A program made the position numbers and the translations under genes. The notes under the pieces are model-generated. The model saw nothing but the letters and a program-made list of their open reading frames with translations. It was not told where the DNA came from and did not search any database. Of a stretch of 15,596 nucleotides of DNA, positions 7,176 through 14,985 are shown in pieces. The stretch lies in NCBI GenBank assembly GCA_964504335.1, contig CAZDET010000092.1, forward strand, positions 1 through 15,596, written 5' to 3'. The DNA is from CAZDET01 sp964504335 (GTDB taxonomy: Bacteria > Bacteroidota > Bacteroidia > Chitinophagales > Saprospiraceae). Numbering within the stretch: the first letter of the stretch is position 1; each line of letters begins with the position of its first letter.

Positions 7176-7985
7176 TCAAAATAATCGAATGAGCGTAGCC
7201 TTTAATTGCCATTCATTGCCGCTCTCCGGCGCTTCGACCAAGTCAAACGCGCCGACATTGACGGAGAACGACCGACCGGACGGCTGCACGAAGGTGCGGC
7301 CCAACGTGGCTCCAACCGGTACTTGCCACTGCTCATTGTCCCAGTCGTAGGTGATCTCGCCGTTGTAGCCGATCGACCACGCGCCGCCGGACCGCGCGGG
7401 CATGTTGAAGAACACAATCGGCTGTACTGTCGAGACACTGACGCCGTCTTCGCCCCACAGATGATTGGCCAAGCCACCGATGGACCATGGGCCGGACGCG
7501 GTGAACGCGCCCATCGCGATCCCGCCGCCCCAGCCGGCCCCCTGTGTTTCATCCGTGGTGTGGGTCTCCAAAGACACTTGCGGCCCAAAGCCGAGAGCGA
7601 CGCCGGATTGGTTCGGTGGCACGTAGACCGCTTGAAGGAGCGTGTCGCCGAGGCCCCAAGCTGTATCGACGTCACCCGAACCGTCCAGCGCCGGGTCAGG
7701 CACGCCGCGGACCGGAACGATACCGCGCAGGACGACGCTGCCTCGATCGCCGCCGTCGAGCGTCTTAACCGGCTGCACCTGCAAACTATAGAGTGTGTTG
7801 TCGCTGTCTGGCCCAAAGCCAAACGTGTTCGATGACAAAACGCCATTGACCGATGCTGTTGGATTTTGGGTGTCGCGCGTCCGCTCAAGCGCCTCATCGG
7901 TCTGCCCGAACGCCGCGCCGGATCCCAAACCTACAAACGCCGTCAATAAAGATGTGCGAAAGAAGCAACTCCATTTGTCGAACAT
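7176..7985 (-). CDS. Outer-membrane beta-barrel protein (transporter/'neuromedin U-like' family)
   Basis: 269 residues with GGAG seven bases before the ATG. The signal peptide is clear (basic start, LLTAFVGLGSGAAFG, then QTDEALERTRDTQNPTA). The rest alternates in the way of amphipathic strands and carries the hallmarks of a family often labelled transporter or neuromedin U: LYSLQVQPVKTL, GLGDTLLQAVYVPP, WGGGIAMGAFTASGPWSIGGLANHLWG, YNGEITYDWDNEQWQVPVGATLG, and an aromatic final residue (LIRLF) as in barrel C-termini. It probably sits in the outer membrane, perhaps as a pore for small or hydrophobic compounds; the substrate is unknown. It follows the CMD-repeat gene by 134 bp and precedes the SDR homologue, all leftward. 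Confidence 0.75.
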   Translation of the reverse strand: MFDKWSCFFRTSLLTAFVGLGSGAAFGQTDEALERTRDTQNPTASVNGVLSSNTFGFGPDSDNTLYSLQVQPVKTLDGGDRGSVVLRGIVPVRGVPDPALDGSGDVDTAWGLGDTLLQAVYVPPNQSGVALGFGPQVSLETHTTDETQGAGWGGGIAMGAFTASGPWSIGGLANHLWGEDGVSVSTVQPIVFFNMPARSGGAWSIGYNGEITYDWDNEQWQVPVGATLGRTFVQPSGRSFSVNVGAFDLVEAPESGNEWQLKATLIRLF

Positions 7986-8074
7986 GATGGTTCTCCAAGA
8001 ACAGATTAAACGGTGGTCGCAGCCATGTGAGTCACAGTGCCCATCGCGTGCGGGATATGCGCCTGTGGTCGCCG

Positions 8075-8095
8075 GGCCCGCACCGAAGGCGGGCC
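8075..8095 (-). terminator. Strong GC hairpin between the CMD-repeat and barrel genes
   Basis: GGCCCGC and GCGGGCC form a perfect 7-bp GC stem around a 7-base loop, which reads CTTCGGT on the minus strand. There is no T run after it on either strand. In the leftward message it lies between two genes and may act as an mRNA-processing or partial-termination element that lowers expression of the barrel and SDR genes. Confidence 0.35.
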
Positions 8096-8119
8096 AGGCG
8101 TTGGTCTCACAGACGGGAT

Positions 8120-10024
8120 CTAAAGGCTGCGCGGATCGACAGGATCGGTTCCGGCCTCGATCTCTGTCGGATCATCACGGCCATCGCCGTCGGAGTCGGC
8201 TTTGAACGGGAACGTCCCCCGCGCGACTTCGACTTCATTGGGAATGCCGTCGCCGTCGATATCAGGATCCCTCATATCCTCGACCCCATCGCGGTCGGTG
8301 TCCTCCCACCGGCTCGGGTCATCCGGAAAGCCATCCCACGCGTCCTCAACGCCGTCGCGATCGGTGTCGACGGACAGGGGCACGTCGGCGCCGACCCATT
8401 CGGAGGCGAAGTTGAACTCCCGCCCGTTCATGGCTTTCGCCATGTACGCAGCGACCACCTCGGTCATGTGATAGGGGCGTTGCTCGTTCGGCAGGCCCGT
8501 ATGCGGGCCTGGATTCCATCCCTTGGGAGTGAGAGTGCGCAACGCGAACGCCATGCTGAGCCGATCGGTAACCGTCGCCTGCGCCTGCATGGTTGGCGAG
8601 AGCCAACCGCCGGCGATGATCGAGGTTTGGATTTCCTGGATTTCCCGATCAGTGTAGTGACGGCGCAGCTCTTCGATGTGAGCGGCGGTCACTCGCCCCG
8701 GCAACGTGCCTGCGTCGCGCGCGAGCCGAAACGCAGCCTTCTCCGCATCGGAAAAGAGATCGGAGCGCTCAAAGTCCATGAGCGCATGGATGCGTTCGAT
8801 GACAGGCGCGCGCTCATCGACGGGGATCACATCATGGAAGTAATCTTCCTCCGCCGTGTAGTAGATGCCGTACGCGCCATGCACTTGGCAGTGCGTGCAG
8901 CCACTGGCGAGCTGGTAGACAAAGAACAAATCCCATTTGAAGTTTACCGGGAATGCCCGGTCTTTCCCCGAATAATATTGTTCCAGATACGCCGTTCCGA
9001 TGGAGGTGGAGCGGATCCACTCGGTGTCGAACTTGTGGCGATCGCTATAGGGGTAGCGCGTTTCGGGGACGACGGCGGGCTGAAAGTACGCGTAGTCGTA
9101 AGCCTCCACGTCAAACGCCGGCGTGCTGTCGCGCGGTAGGTTCTCCTCGTTTTGATCGGGTTTGCGCCAGCGCTTGTAGTCCAGCGGATAGTGGTCGAAT
9201 GGTTCTTCCAGCCCGTCGCCATCGCCGTCGAATGTAATAGGCGAGATATCGTAGCCAGTGATGTAGTTGATCCAATCCGTCTCAAACTCCGGATTAGTCG
9301 CCCGCAGATCGTCTGGCTCCCACTGGGAGAAAATCTCTTCGGCCGCACGTTCCAACGCCTCGCCGACAAAAGGACGCGCACGCTGTTCTTCAGGGCTGCT
9401 GGCTGCGTTGTCGCCCAGCTCCCACCCTACGCTGGCGAGATTGGTCGTCGCCCAGTCAATCGTCTCTTGATCGGTGGGGATGGGCGTCAGGGTGTCATGA
9501 ACGGCATTGATGGTGTTCACGACAGTGAGCTGAATCAGCTCGACAATCTGGCGGTCGATGAAGTGCATGCGCAGCATGGCGTGCGTGTCGGCGTTCACTT
9601 TGGAAGGGAGGTGCGCATTCGCGCGCACGAACTCGAACGCTGCGCGGGTCCGCGGATTGGTGATGGTCTCGATATAGTCCGGCGACCAAATGGCGAGAAT
9701 CTCGTCCATCTGCACGCCCATCAGCGACAGCTGATACGCGCTACGCGCTTGGAAGTGGTTGCTTTCATTCAAGATCATTTGGAAGAGCGTCATCTTCCAC
9801 TTGGTCTTGGCGTCAAACATCATGTCGGTGTGGATCACTGCGTCCGCGATGAGCACGCCATTATAAAAGTCGCGCAAATTGCTGACGTCGATCTTGTGTC
9901 GGTCATAGAACGCCATCGCCACATCTGCGGCTGGCGCCGGCGGAACATCCTCGGCGCCCGTGGTGCTGACGCACAGCGCTTGGGCGGCGAGAACGGTCGA
10001 AGTGAGGAGTGCGGCGGTTCTCAT
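8120..10024 (-). CDS. Secreted protein with two CMD/AhpD-like halves and calcium-loop (TSP3-like) repeats
   Basis: 634 residues with an N-terminal signal peptide (to about residue 24). Two homologous units follow. Unit 1 has a helical CMD/AhpD-like region (~45-200) and one calcium-type loop, FDGDGDGLEEPFDHYPLDYKRW (~265-286). Unit 2 has the same region (~335-500) and a longer repeat tail (~552-630; DTDRDGVEDAWDGFPDDPSRW, then DIDGDGIPNEVE and DSDGDGRDDPTE). Unit 2 carries the AhpD/CMD redox motif C376-T-H-C379-Q-V-H382. In unit 1 the same place reads NESNHFQARSAY with no cysteines, so only one half is likely active. CMD proteins are decarboxylases or peroxidase/disulfide reductases; export of one fused to thrombospondin-type-3-like repeats is unusual. 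The ATG is one base after the stop of the upstream lipoprotein gene (TAAGATG), so the two are coupled. Activity and substrate are inferred only. Confidence 0.75.
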   Translation of the reverse strand: MRTAALLTSTVLAAQALCVSTTGAEDVPPAPAADVAMAFYDRHKIDVSNLRDFYNGVLIADAVIHTDMMFDAKTKWKMTLFQMILNESNHFQARSAYQLSLMGVQMDEILAIWSPDYIETITNPRTRAAFEFVRANAHLPSKVNADTHAMLRMHFIDRQIVELIQLTVVNTINAVHDTLTPIPTDQETIDWATTNLASVGWELGDNAASSPEEQRARPFVGEALERAAEEIFSQWEPDDLRATNPEFETDWINYITGYDISPITFDGDGDGLEEPFDHYPLDYKRWRKPDQNEENLPRDSTPAFDVEAYDYAYFQPAVVPETRYPYSDRHKFDTEWIRSTSIGTAYLEQYYSGKDRAFPVNFKWDLFFVYQLASGCTHCQVHGAYGIYYTAEEDYFHDVIPVDERAPVIERIHALMDFERSDLFSDAEKAAFRLARDAGTLPGRVTAAHIEELRRHYTDREIQEIQTSIIAGGWLSPTMQAQATVTDRLSMAFALRTLTPKGWNPGPHTGLPNEQRPYHMTEVVAAYMAKAMNGREFNFASEWVGADVPLSVDTDRDGVEDAWDGFPDDPSRWEDTDRDGVEDMRDPDIDGDGIPNEVEVARGTFPFKADSDGDGRDDPTEIEAGTDPVDPRSL

Positions 10025-10025
10025 C

Positions 10026-10622
10026 TTACTCTCCCCCTTCGTAGAGTTTCAGGAACATGGTGTTGGTGTTCGCGGAGTGGGTGGGTACGGCTTGAAGAAC
10101 GTCCCAATGTTCGATGATCTTGCCGTCTTCGCCCCAGTAATACATGTCGACAGCCGCCGTTCCGAGGTCTTCAGGGCTGTCGTTGTCGAGGTTGCGAAAG
10201 TTGACGTGAGCCATCCCAAAATCACCGACGACGGCCACTTTGTGTACATCAATCGTAATCGGATATTGCGCCACTGATTGCGAGAACAGCATCGCCAACG
10301 GCTGCGGCCCATCCGGCAGCATGGTGCTATGTTGGATGTAACGGTCGGAGACGAACTTCCGAACGTTTTCTATGGTGGGCGCGGTGGTCAACACCTCATA
10401 GAGCTCAATCAATTGTTCGGCTCGGGCGCGATCCTCGTTGTCGACAACAAAGATTTCGGTCTCGAAGCCCTTCGGCACGGCGTTGATATGAGTCGCCTGC
10501 TGGTCTCGCGATGTCGTCGGCGGTGCGCCGCGTACTTCCGCCGTCTGGGCACAAGCTGCCATCGGCACCACAAAAGCAACGAGCAGTACAGAAGACAGTA
10601 AAGCTGTGCGTCTCTCTTTCAT
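10026..10622 (-). CDS. SnoaL-like (NTF2-fold) lipoprotein
   Basis: 198 residues. The start MKERRTALLSSVLLVAFVVPMAAC is a lipoprotein signal with Cys24 as the acylated residue. Residues ~65-190 match SnoaL-like polyketide-cyclase/NTF2-fold proteins: VRKFVSDRYIQHSTMLPDGPQPLAMLF, then AVDMYYWGEDGKIIEHWDVLQAVP. In the family the Tyr, His and Asp of these motifs line a small-molecule pocket. Some members catalyse aldol-type or isomerase reactions, and many have no known role. It is the first gene of the leftward unit and ends one base before the CMD-repeat gene, so both products are made together and both act outside the cytoplasm. GAGGGA lies just before the ATG. Confidence 0.8.
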   Translation of the reverse strand: MKERRTALLSSVLLVAFVVPMAACAQTAEVRGAPPTTSRDQQATHINAVPKGFETEIFVVDNEDRARAEQLIELYEVLTTAPTIENVRKFVSDRYIQHSTMLPDGPQPLAMLFSQSVAQYPITIDVHKVAVVGDFGMAHVNFRNLDNDSPEDLGTAAVDMYYWGEDGKIIEHWDVLQAVPTHSANTNTMFLKLYEGGE

Positions 10623-10694
10623 GAGTCCCTCATACCTTGATCTCGCAACATCAAATTCGTGTCGATGTCGTCGTTAATGGTTGAGAAACTCAAT

Positions 10695-10714
10695 CAGGTG
10701 AGCGACATCACCTG
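10695..10714. promoter_or_regulatory. Perfect inverted repeat CAGGTGA-N6-TCACCTG in the divergent promoter region
   Basis: A 7-6-7 dyad about 73 bases upstream of the lipoprotein start. The GTGA-N6-TCAC core has the spacing and bases of Crp-type operators. A Crp/Fnr-family regulator is encoded at 2688-3266, but its recognition helix differs from Crp, so the match to that protein is not assured. A host Crp homologue is equally possible. Confidence 0.5.
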
Positions 10715-10740
10715 CAATGCGTGTCTTTACGCAGTGCTAT

Positions 10741-10754
10741 GCGCGTATACGCGC
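10741..10754. promoter_or_regulatory. Perfect 14-bp palindrome in the divergent promoter region
   Basis: GCGCGTATACGCGC is an exact palindrome in the middle of the 267-bp gap between the divergent lipoprotein and pirin genes, about 120-135 bases from each start. Such a site fits a dimeric repressor acting on both directions. No matching regulator can be named from sequence. Confidence 0.45.
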
Positions 10755-10889
10755 CTTTCCGATCTGCACATTCTGTCGTCATGATCGAAGCTGTTTCGCC
10801 AAATGCTCGCAGTAACTAAATTGCGGCTGACCGTCGTACTTTCCAGTTAAAGTGTGACAAGATATGTAAAATGTAGGGATACGTGAGTC

Positions 10890-11741
10890 GTGGTCATTGC
10901 TCAAGTTCTTAAGCCAAGCATAGAAACGTTAGGGCCGTTGCTTGTGCGACGCTTGCTGCCGGCTCCCGACCGCCAAATGGTCGGCCCGTTCATCTTTATG
11001 GATCAAGCGGGTCCAACCCGTTTGCCAAGAACCTCCGCCGAAGGCGTGCCAGAGCACCCACACGCAGGGCTCGCTACTTTCACGTATCTGTTGGAGGGCT
11101 CGCTCCTCCATCGTGATAGCGCTGGGCATGAAGCGAAAGTCCGGGCCGGAGACGTGGCGCTGATGACAGCGGGCCGCGGCATCACACATGAAGAGCGTCC
11201 TAACACTGAGGATTTGGGGCCTGAGCATCACGTCTACTTCGTTCAAACGTGGCTGGCTTTGCCGGATGCGGTCGAAGATGCGCCGCCGGCGTTCGAGCTT
11301 CATCAGCAGGCGGATATTCCAGAGGTCGATTTCAACGACGCCCGAGCGTGGGTTTTGATTGGCGCCGCCTGGGACAAAGTGGCGCCCACGACCCAATACA
11401 CGGAGACAGTGTTCGCCGACCTCGACATGCGTCCGGGCGGCGTCGCGCCCATCGTCTGCTCCTGTGCGGAACGGGCGCTTTATGTGCTGGAGGGTGACGC
11501 CCGCCTCGAGGGCGCGCCGGTGGAACTTCACACGCTGACGCTTCTCGAAGACAACCGCGCCCCAATACTCTCAAGCGAGCATGGATGTCGGGCGATCCTG
11601 CTGGGCGGCGCACCGTTTCCAAGCCGTCGCTTCATCGCCGGCAGCTTCGTCGCCTCGTCCGAGGCCAAAATCGAAGGCTGGACCCGGGATTATCAAGCTG
11701 GGCGGTTCCCGCACATCGAGCGCTGCGGAGCGGCGGACTGA
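10890..11741 (+). CDS. Pirin-family cupin protein
   Basis: 283 residues from a GTG with AGGGA ten bases before it. The N-terminal cupin is clear: PFIFMDQAGP, then EHPHAGLATFTYLLEGSLLHRDSAG, RAGDVALMTAGRGITHEER. The iron ligands of pirins are present as His56, His58, His100 and Glu102. The C-terminal cupin is shorter and less conserved (VCSCAERALYVLEGDARL ... ILLGGAPFPSRRFIAGSFVASS). Some pirins open quercetin-like flavonols with oxygen; others respond to redox state. It is first in the rightward unit, ahead of DUF1269, GST and porin genes, so a part in aromatic or quinone handling fits, but the substrate is unknown. Cytoplasmic. Confidence 0.9.
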   Translation: MVIAQVLKPSIETLGPLLVRRLLPAPDRQMVGPFIFMDQAGPTRLPRTSAEGVPEHPHAGLATFTYLLEGSLLHRDSAGHEAKVRAGDVALMTAGRGITHEERPNTEDLGPEHHVYFVQTWLALPDAVEDAPPAFELHQQADIPEVDFNDARAWVLIGAAWDKVAPTTQYTETVFADLDMRPGGVAPIVCSCAERALYVLEGDARLEGAPVELHTLTLLEDNRAPILSSEHGCRAILLGGAPFPSRRFIAGSFVASSEAKIEGWTRDYQAGRFPHIERCGAAD

Positions 11742-11817
11742 TGGGAGCCGCCCATTTGCACCGGACCACGCGTAATCGGATCCCACAAACCACCCTCAAG
11801 GCCACAGGAGCGCTGAC

Positions 11818-12330
11818 ATGTCTCAATTGATCGTCGTTGGATTTCCTAACGAAAGCGCCGGCTTCGCCTTGCGCGCGGCGCTCGCTGAGATTCAAAGCGA
11901 ATACTTGGTCGACATGGACGACATCGTCGTCGTTACGCGCACCGACAAAGGAAAAGTCAAACTCCATCAAGCCGCAAACCTTACGGCGGCGGGTGCGGTG
12001 AATGGCTCGTTTTGGGGCCTGCTGATCGGCATGATCTTTTTCAACCCGCTTTTCGGCGCGGCGCTGGGCGCCGGATTGGGGGCGTTGTCGGGCAAGTTGA
12101 GCGACCTCGGCGTCAGCGATGACTTTGTCCGGAGCTTGGGCGAAACGCTGCCCGCCGGGGGCTCCGCCGTCTTCATCTTAGTCAGAAACGCGACGCCGGA
12201 CCGCGTCTTGGAACGGCTAGAGCCTTTTCGCGGCAAGGGCGTCGTTCTGCAAACCTCCTTGACCAGGACCGACGAGGACCAGCTCCGGGCCTTTCTTGAC
12301 GGCGTTGAGGCGCCCGTGGGCGGCGCTTGA
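11818..12330 (+). CDS. DUF1269-family membrane protein
   Basis: 170 residues, with AGGAG before the ATG. Residues 1-55 (LIVVGFPNESAGFALRAALAEIQSEYLVDMDDIVVVTRTDKGKVKLHQ) followed by a Gly-rich hydrophobic hairpin (about 58-92, GSFWGLLIGMIFFNPLFGAALGAGLGALSG) and then LGVSDDFVRSLGETLPAGGSAVFILVRNATPDRVLERL are characteristic of DUF1269. Members of this widespread family have no settled function. The short hydrophobic hairpin suggests membrane association. It lies between pirin (76 bp) and the GST gene (36 bp), within the same probable operon. Confidence 0.85.
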   Translation: MSQLIVVGFPNESAGFALRAALAEIQSEYLVDMDDIVVVTRTDKGKVKLHQAANLTAAGAVNGSFWGLLIGMIFFNPLFGAALGAGLGALSGKLSDLGVSDDFVRSLGETLPAGGSAVFILVRNATPDRVLERLEPFRGKGVVLQTSLTRTDEDQLRAFLDGVEAPVGGA

Positions 12331-12366
12331 TCGCCGCTCGGAGCCGCTTTGTTCAGGAGACGCGTG

Positions 12367-13482
12367 ATGACTGCCGTTGACGCAAAGTCTGTCGAACGCC
12401 TCGCCGCCGAAGCTCGTGGAAGCGTCGTGCCGCAGAGCCGTCGCAGCATCATACCAGCGGCCCAAGCGGCGCTTGCGAATGGCCCGCAGACGGCCGGCGC
12501 CGCTTATGATCTTTATCATTTCGGCTTTTCGATCTGCTCCAACAAAGTCCGCGCCGTGTTGTTCGAGCTTGATTTGGTGTGGCGGTCGCTGGAGCTCGAC
12601 CCCAACGCCCGCGAAAACTACAAGCCGCAATATGTCCGGCTGCGCCTGGCGTCGGCCATCGCGCAGACAACGGCCTTCGCTCAAGGCTGGGAGGGCGGAT
12701 CTTCGGTTGCGGAAGCGGGCTTTGACGCGCTTGCGGTTCCCACCCTCGTCGACAATGCGAACTCAAATGTGGTCGCCGACTCCCTTCAGATCTGCCTGCA
12801 CCTCGCCCGAAGCCACGCCACGATCCGAGATCTGCTACCGGCCGATCTGGAAGCGGATGTGTTGGAGCAACTCGATGCGGTGGATCGTACGCCTCACGTG
12901 GCGTTACTCTACGGCGCAAATCCCGACGGCGACGGACGCGCTCTCGTCTTCCGTCGCGGCTTCAAGACCGAACATGCGAAGAAAGCCGAGGCGGCGCGTC
13001 GTCACGCGGAGGCGGTCAGAGGCGAAGACGCAAAGCTCGACGCCGCCTACGCCGCAAAGATCGCTAAAGAATCCGCCGGGTCCGCCTTCGTCTCGTCGCC
13101 AAAGAAAATGCGCGCCGCCATCGCTGATGTAGATCGGCTGATCGAGCGCTTCGCTGAGACATTGGACCGGTCAGGCGGCCCCTGGATTTTCGGCGAGCGG
13201 TACACGCTGGCCGACACGTTCTGGGCGGTCAGCCTCTTTCGCCTGCAGTTCTTGGGATATGGCTGGCTCTATCGCCGCCGCCCCGAACGCACGTCGGTCG
13301 CCCGCTATACGGAGCGCGCTTTTGCGCGCCCGTCGATCATCGGCGCGATCGGACATTGGCCCAGACATCCTTGGTCGCAGCCCGCCGCACGCCACATGCG
13401 CGAGCCGACCATCAAAGACCGACTGCTGGCGCTGGGATCACACGAGACGGCCCCTGCGGCAGCCGCGCGCCATCCTGGATAG
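12367..13482 (+). CDS. Glutathione S-transferase related to LinD/PcpC-type reductive dehalogenases
   Basis: 371 residues from the ATG at 12367, which has AGGAG seven bases upstream; a TTG at 12349 has none. The thioredoxin-fold domain (~45-145) carries the S55-I-C57-S-N-K motif, like the Ser/Cys site of tetrachlorohydroquinone dehalogenase PcpC (SICSMK). ENYKPQYVRLRL, VPTLVD, and ADSLQICLHL follow. The all-helical domain (TPHVALLYGANPDGDGR ... GPWIFGERYTLADTFWAVSLFRLQFLGYGW ... FARPSIIGAIGHWPRHP) reads closely like LinD, the dichlorohydroquinone dechlorinase of lindane degradation, as I remember it. A long N-terminal extension before the fold is also LinD-like. Such enzymes use glutathione to remove halide from hydroquinones. 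Here the substrate is unproven; maleylacetoacetate-isomerase-like or detoxifying activity is possible. It is third in the pirin operon and 27 bp before the porin. Confidence 0.75.
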   Translation: MTAVDAKSVERLAAEARGSVVPQSRRSIIPAAQAALANGPQTAGAAYDLYHFGFSICSNKVRAVLFELDLVWRSLELDPNARENYKPQYVRLRLASAIAQTTAFAQGWEGGSSVAEAGFDALAVPTLVDNANSNVVADSLQICLHLARSHATIRDLLPADLEADVLEQLDAVDRTPHVALLYGANPDGDGRALVFRRGFKTEHAKKAEAARRHAEAVRGEDAKLDAAYAAKIAKESAGSAFVSSPKKMRAAIADVDRLIERFAETLDRSGGPWIFGERYTLADTFWAVSLFRLQFLGYGWLYRRRPERTSVARYTERAFARPSIIGAIGHWPRHPWSQPAARHMREPTIKDRLLALGSHETAPAAAARHPG

Positions 13483-13509
13483 CCATCCGACATGAGGGGA
13501 GCTTCACCA

Positions 13510-14985
13510 ATGACACAACACACCCAAAACATGCGCGGGCGACGATTGCAATCAGCGGTGATCGCCCTGATCGGAATCGTCGGCTCCGGCTCCACCGCCT
13601 TTGCGCAAACAAGTCAGGACGACGAAATCGAGGCGCTGCGTGAGGAACTCGCGACGCTCCGCACATTGGTGGAGGCCATGGCCGCGGATCGTGACGCCGC
13701 CGCCTCCGAACGCCGCCAAGTGATCGAGGCGATTGAAACCGGGCACGTCACCGTAATCGATGAGTCCCCTGCGGAGTCTGGCCCTAGCCCGATGCGTCCA
13801 AACGCGACGAGCGACATAGAAGACGATCCTTCGCGCCTGGCCGACCTTCTGACGTCCCGCCAACCCATCGGACGCTTTCCTGACGACGCTATCGTCACCC
13901 GCGGCAGCTTCGATCGCTCCTTCGCCGTTCCCGGAACGGCGGGCGGCGCGTTTCGAATTGGTGGCAATGTCATCGTGAACGCCAATTACGATATCGACAA
14001 TCTCGGCTTCCAGGACATCAGCTTCCAGCCCACCATCCCGCTCGACGGGGATAGCGAAGACGGCGAACAACAAACCCGAATTCACACCCGTCTTTCGCGT
14101 GTCAATATTGACTATCGTGAACCGACACCCCTTGGTGAATTTCGGACTTTTATTGAGTTTGATTTCTTTGGTGACGGTGATGAGCGAGTCAATGACTACG
14201 ACCTTCGCTTGCGTCATGCGGTGGCTGAACTCGGCAATTGGAAGTTCGGTCAGTTCTGGTCTGGCTTCATGGACGTATTTTCGCAGCCGGAAACTGCAGA
14301 TCCGGGTGGCCCGATCGGATTACCCAGCAAAAGAAATCCAGGCGTTTTCTATGTTCGCGGCGAACGAAGCGCCACATCCTTCGGCGTCGGCGTTGAAAAC
14401 CCAGAAGCCGATTTGGCGGGACGCACGGACCTCAAGCGCTCTGAGTCCGTGCCCAATCCGGTTGCTTTCGGAAAGCTCCAAGGCGATTGGGGCTATGTCC
14501 GCCTCGCCGGCATGGGGATTCAGCTTCGCTCTAAAGAAGAGGACCTGTACACTGGCGCAGCGCATGTCTCTGGCCGTCTCAACACACCCTGGCTAAATGA
14601 ACGCGACAACTTCGCTTTTGGCGTTCAATACGGTGAGGGTTTTGCGCACTTTTACTCATCATTCGCCGTTCAACTGGACGGATTCATCGATGATGATGGT
14701 GATGTCGAGGCCACAGAGATCTTCGGCGCTTTCGGCGCTTACCAACATTGGTGGAATCCGAAATGGCGATCGTCCTTCATCGCCAGTGTGTTTGATTTCG
14801 ACTTACCGAACGGATTTGATCCGTTCGCCTATGCCGGCGGCGAAAGGTATACGGCGAACCTCGTTTGGTCACCAATCAATGGTGTGACGTTCGGCGGTGA
14901 AATCAGTCACGAACTCATCGAGACATTCGACGGATCCGAAGGCGATGGCACACGCCTCGAATTTGTCGCTAGATTCGATTTCTAG
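13510..14985 (+). CDS. DcaP-like outer-membrane porin
   Basis: 491 residues from the ATG at 13510, with GAGGGGAG about eight bases before it; an ATG at 13492 overlaps that site and is less likely. The signal peptide is clear (RRLQSAVIALIGIVGSGSTAFA, then QTSQDDE). A short coiled coil follows (~33-75, EIEALREELATLRTLVEAM), as in DcaP, then the barrel: FRIGGNVIVNANYDID, TRLSRVNIDYREPTPLGEFRTFIEFDFFG, LRLRHAVAELGNWKFGQFWSGFMDVFSQPETADPGGPIG, and a final Phe. DcaP forms trimeric channels for dicarboxylates and related small anions, with the coiled coil in the periplasm. As the last gene after pirin, DUF1269 and the GST, it probably brings in the compound they act on. Confidence 0.85.
   Translation: MTQHTQNMRGRRLQSAVIALIGIVGSGSTAFAQTSQDDEIEALREELATLRTLVEAMAADRDAAASERRQVIEAIETGHVTVIDESPAESGPSPMRPNATSDIEDDPSRLADLLTSRQPIGRFPDDAIVTRGSFDRSFAVPGTAGGAFRIGGNVIVNANYDIDNLGFQDISFQPTIPLDGDSEDGEQQTRIHTRLSRVNIDYREPTPLGEFRTFIEFDFFGDGDERVNDYDLRLRHAVAELGNWKFGQFWSGFMDVFSQPETADPGGPIGLPSKRNPGVFYVRGERSATSFGVGVENPEADLAGRTDLKRSESVPNPVAFGKLQGDWGYVRLAGMGIQLRSKEEDLYTGAAHVSGRLNTPWLNERDNFAFGVQYGEGFAHFYSSFAVQLDGFIDDDGDVEATEIFGAFGAYQHWWNPKWRSSFIASVFDFDLPNGFDPFAYAGGERYTANLVWSPINGVTFGGEISHELIETFDGSEGDGTRLEFVARFDF

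Noticed and set aside
8027..9139. 370-codon open frame on the plus strand
   Set aside because: It is antisense to the CMD-repeat gene, which has a signal peptide, clear motifs and an internal duplication. The plus frame shows no domain and arises from GC-rich codon use.
9152..10117. 321-codon open frame on the plus strand
   Set aside because: It is antisense to the CMD-repeat and lipoprotein genes. The translation shows no recognisable domain and no ribosome-binding site supports it.
12377..13132. 251-codon frame inside the GST gene
   Set aside because: It is a shifted frame over a clear GST. The translation is rich in Arg, Ser and Pro with no domain.
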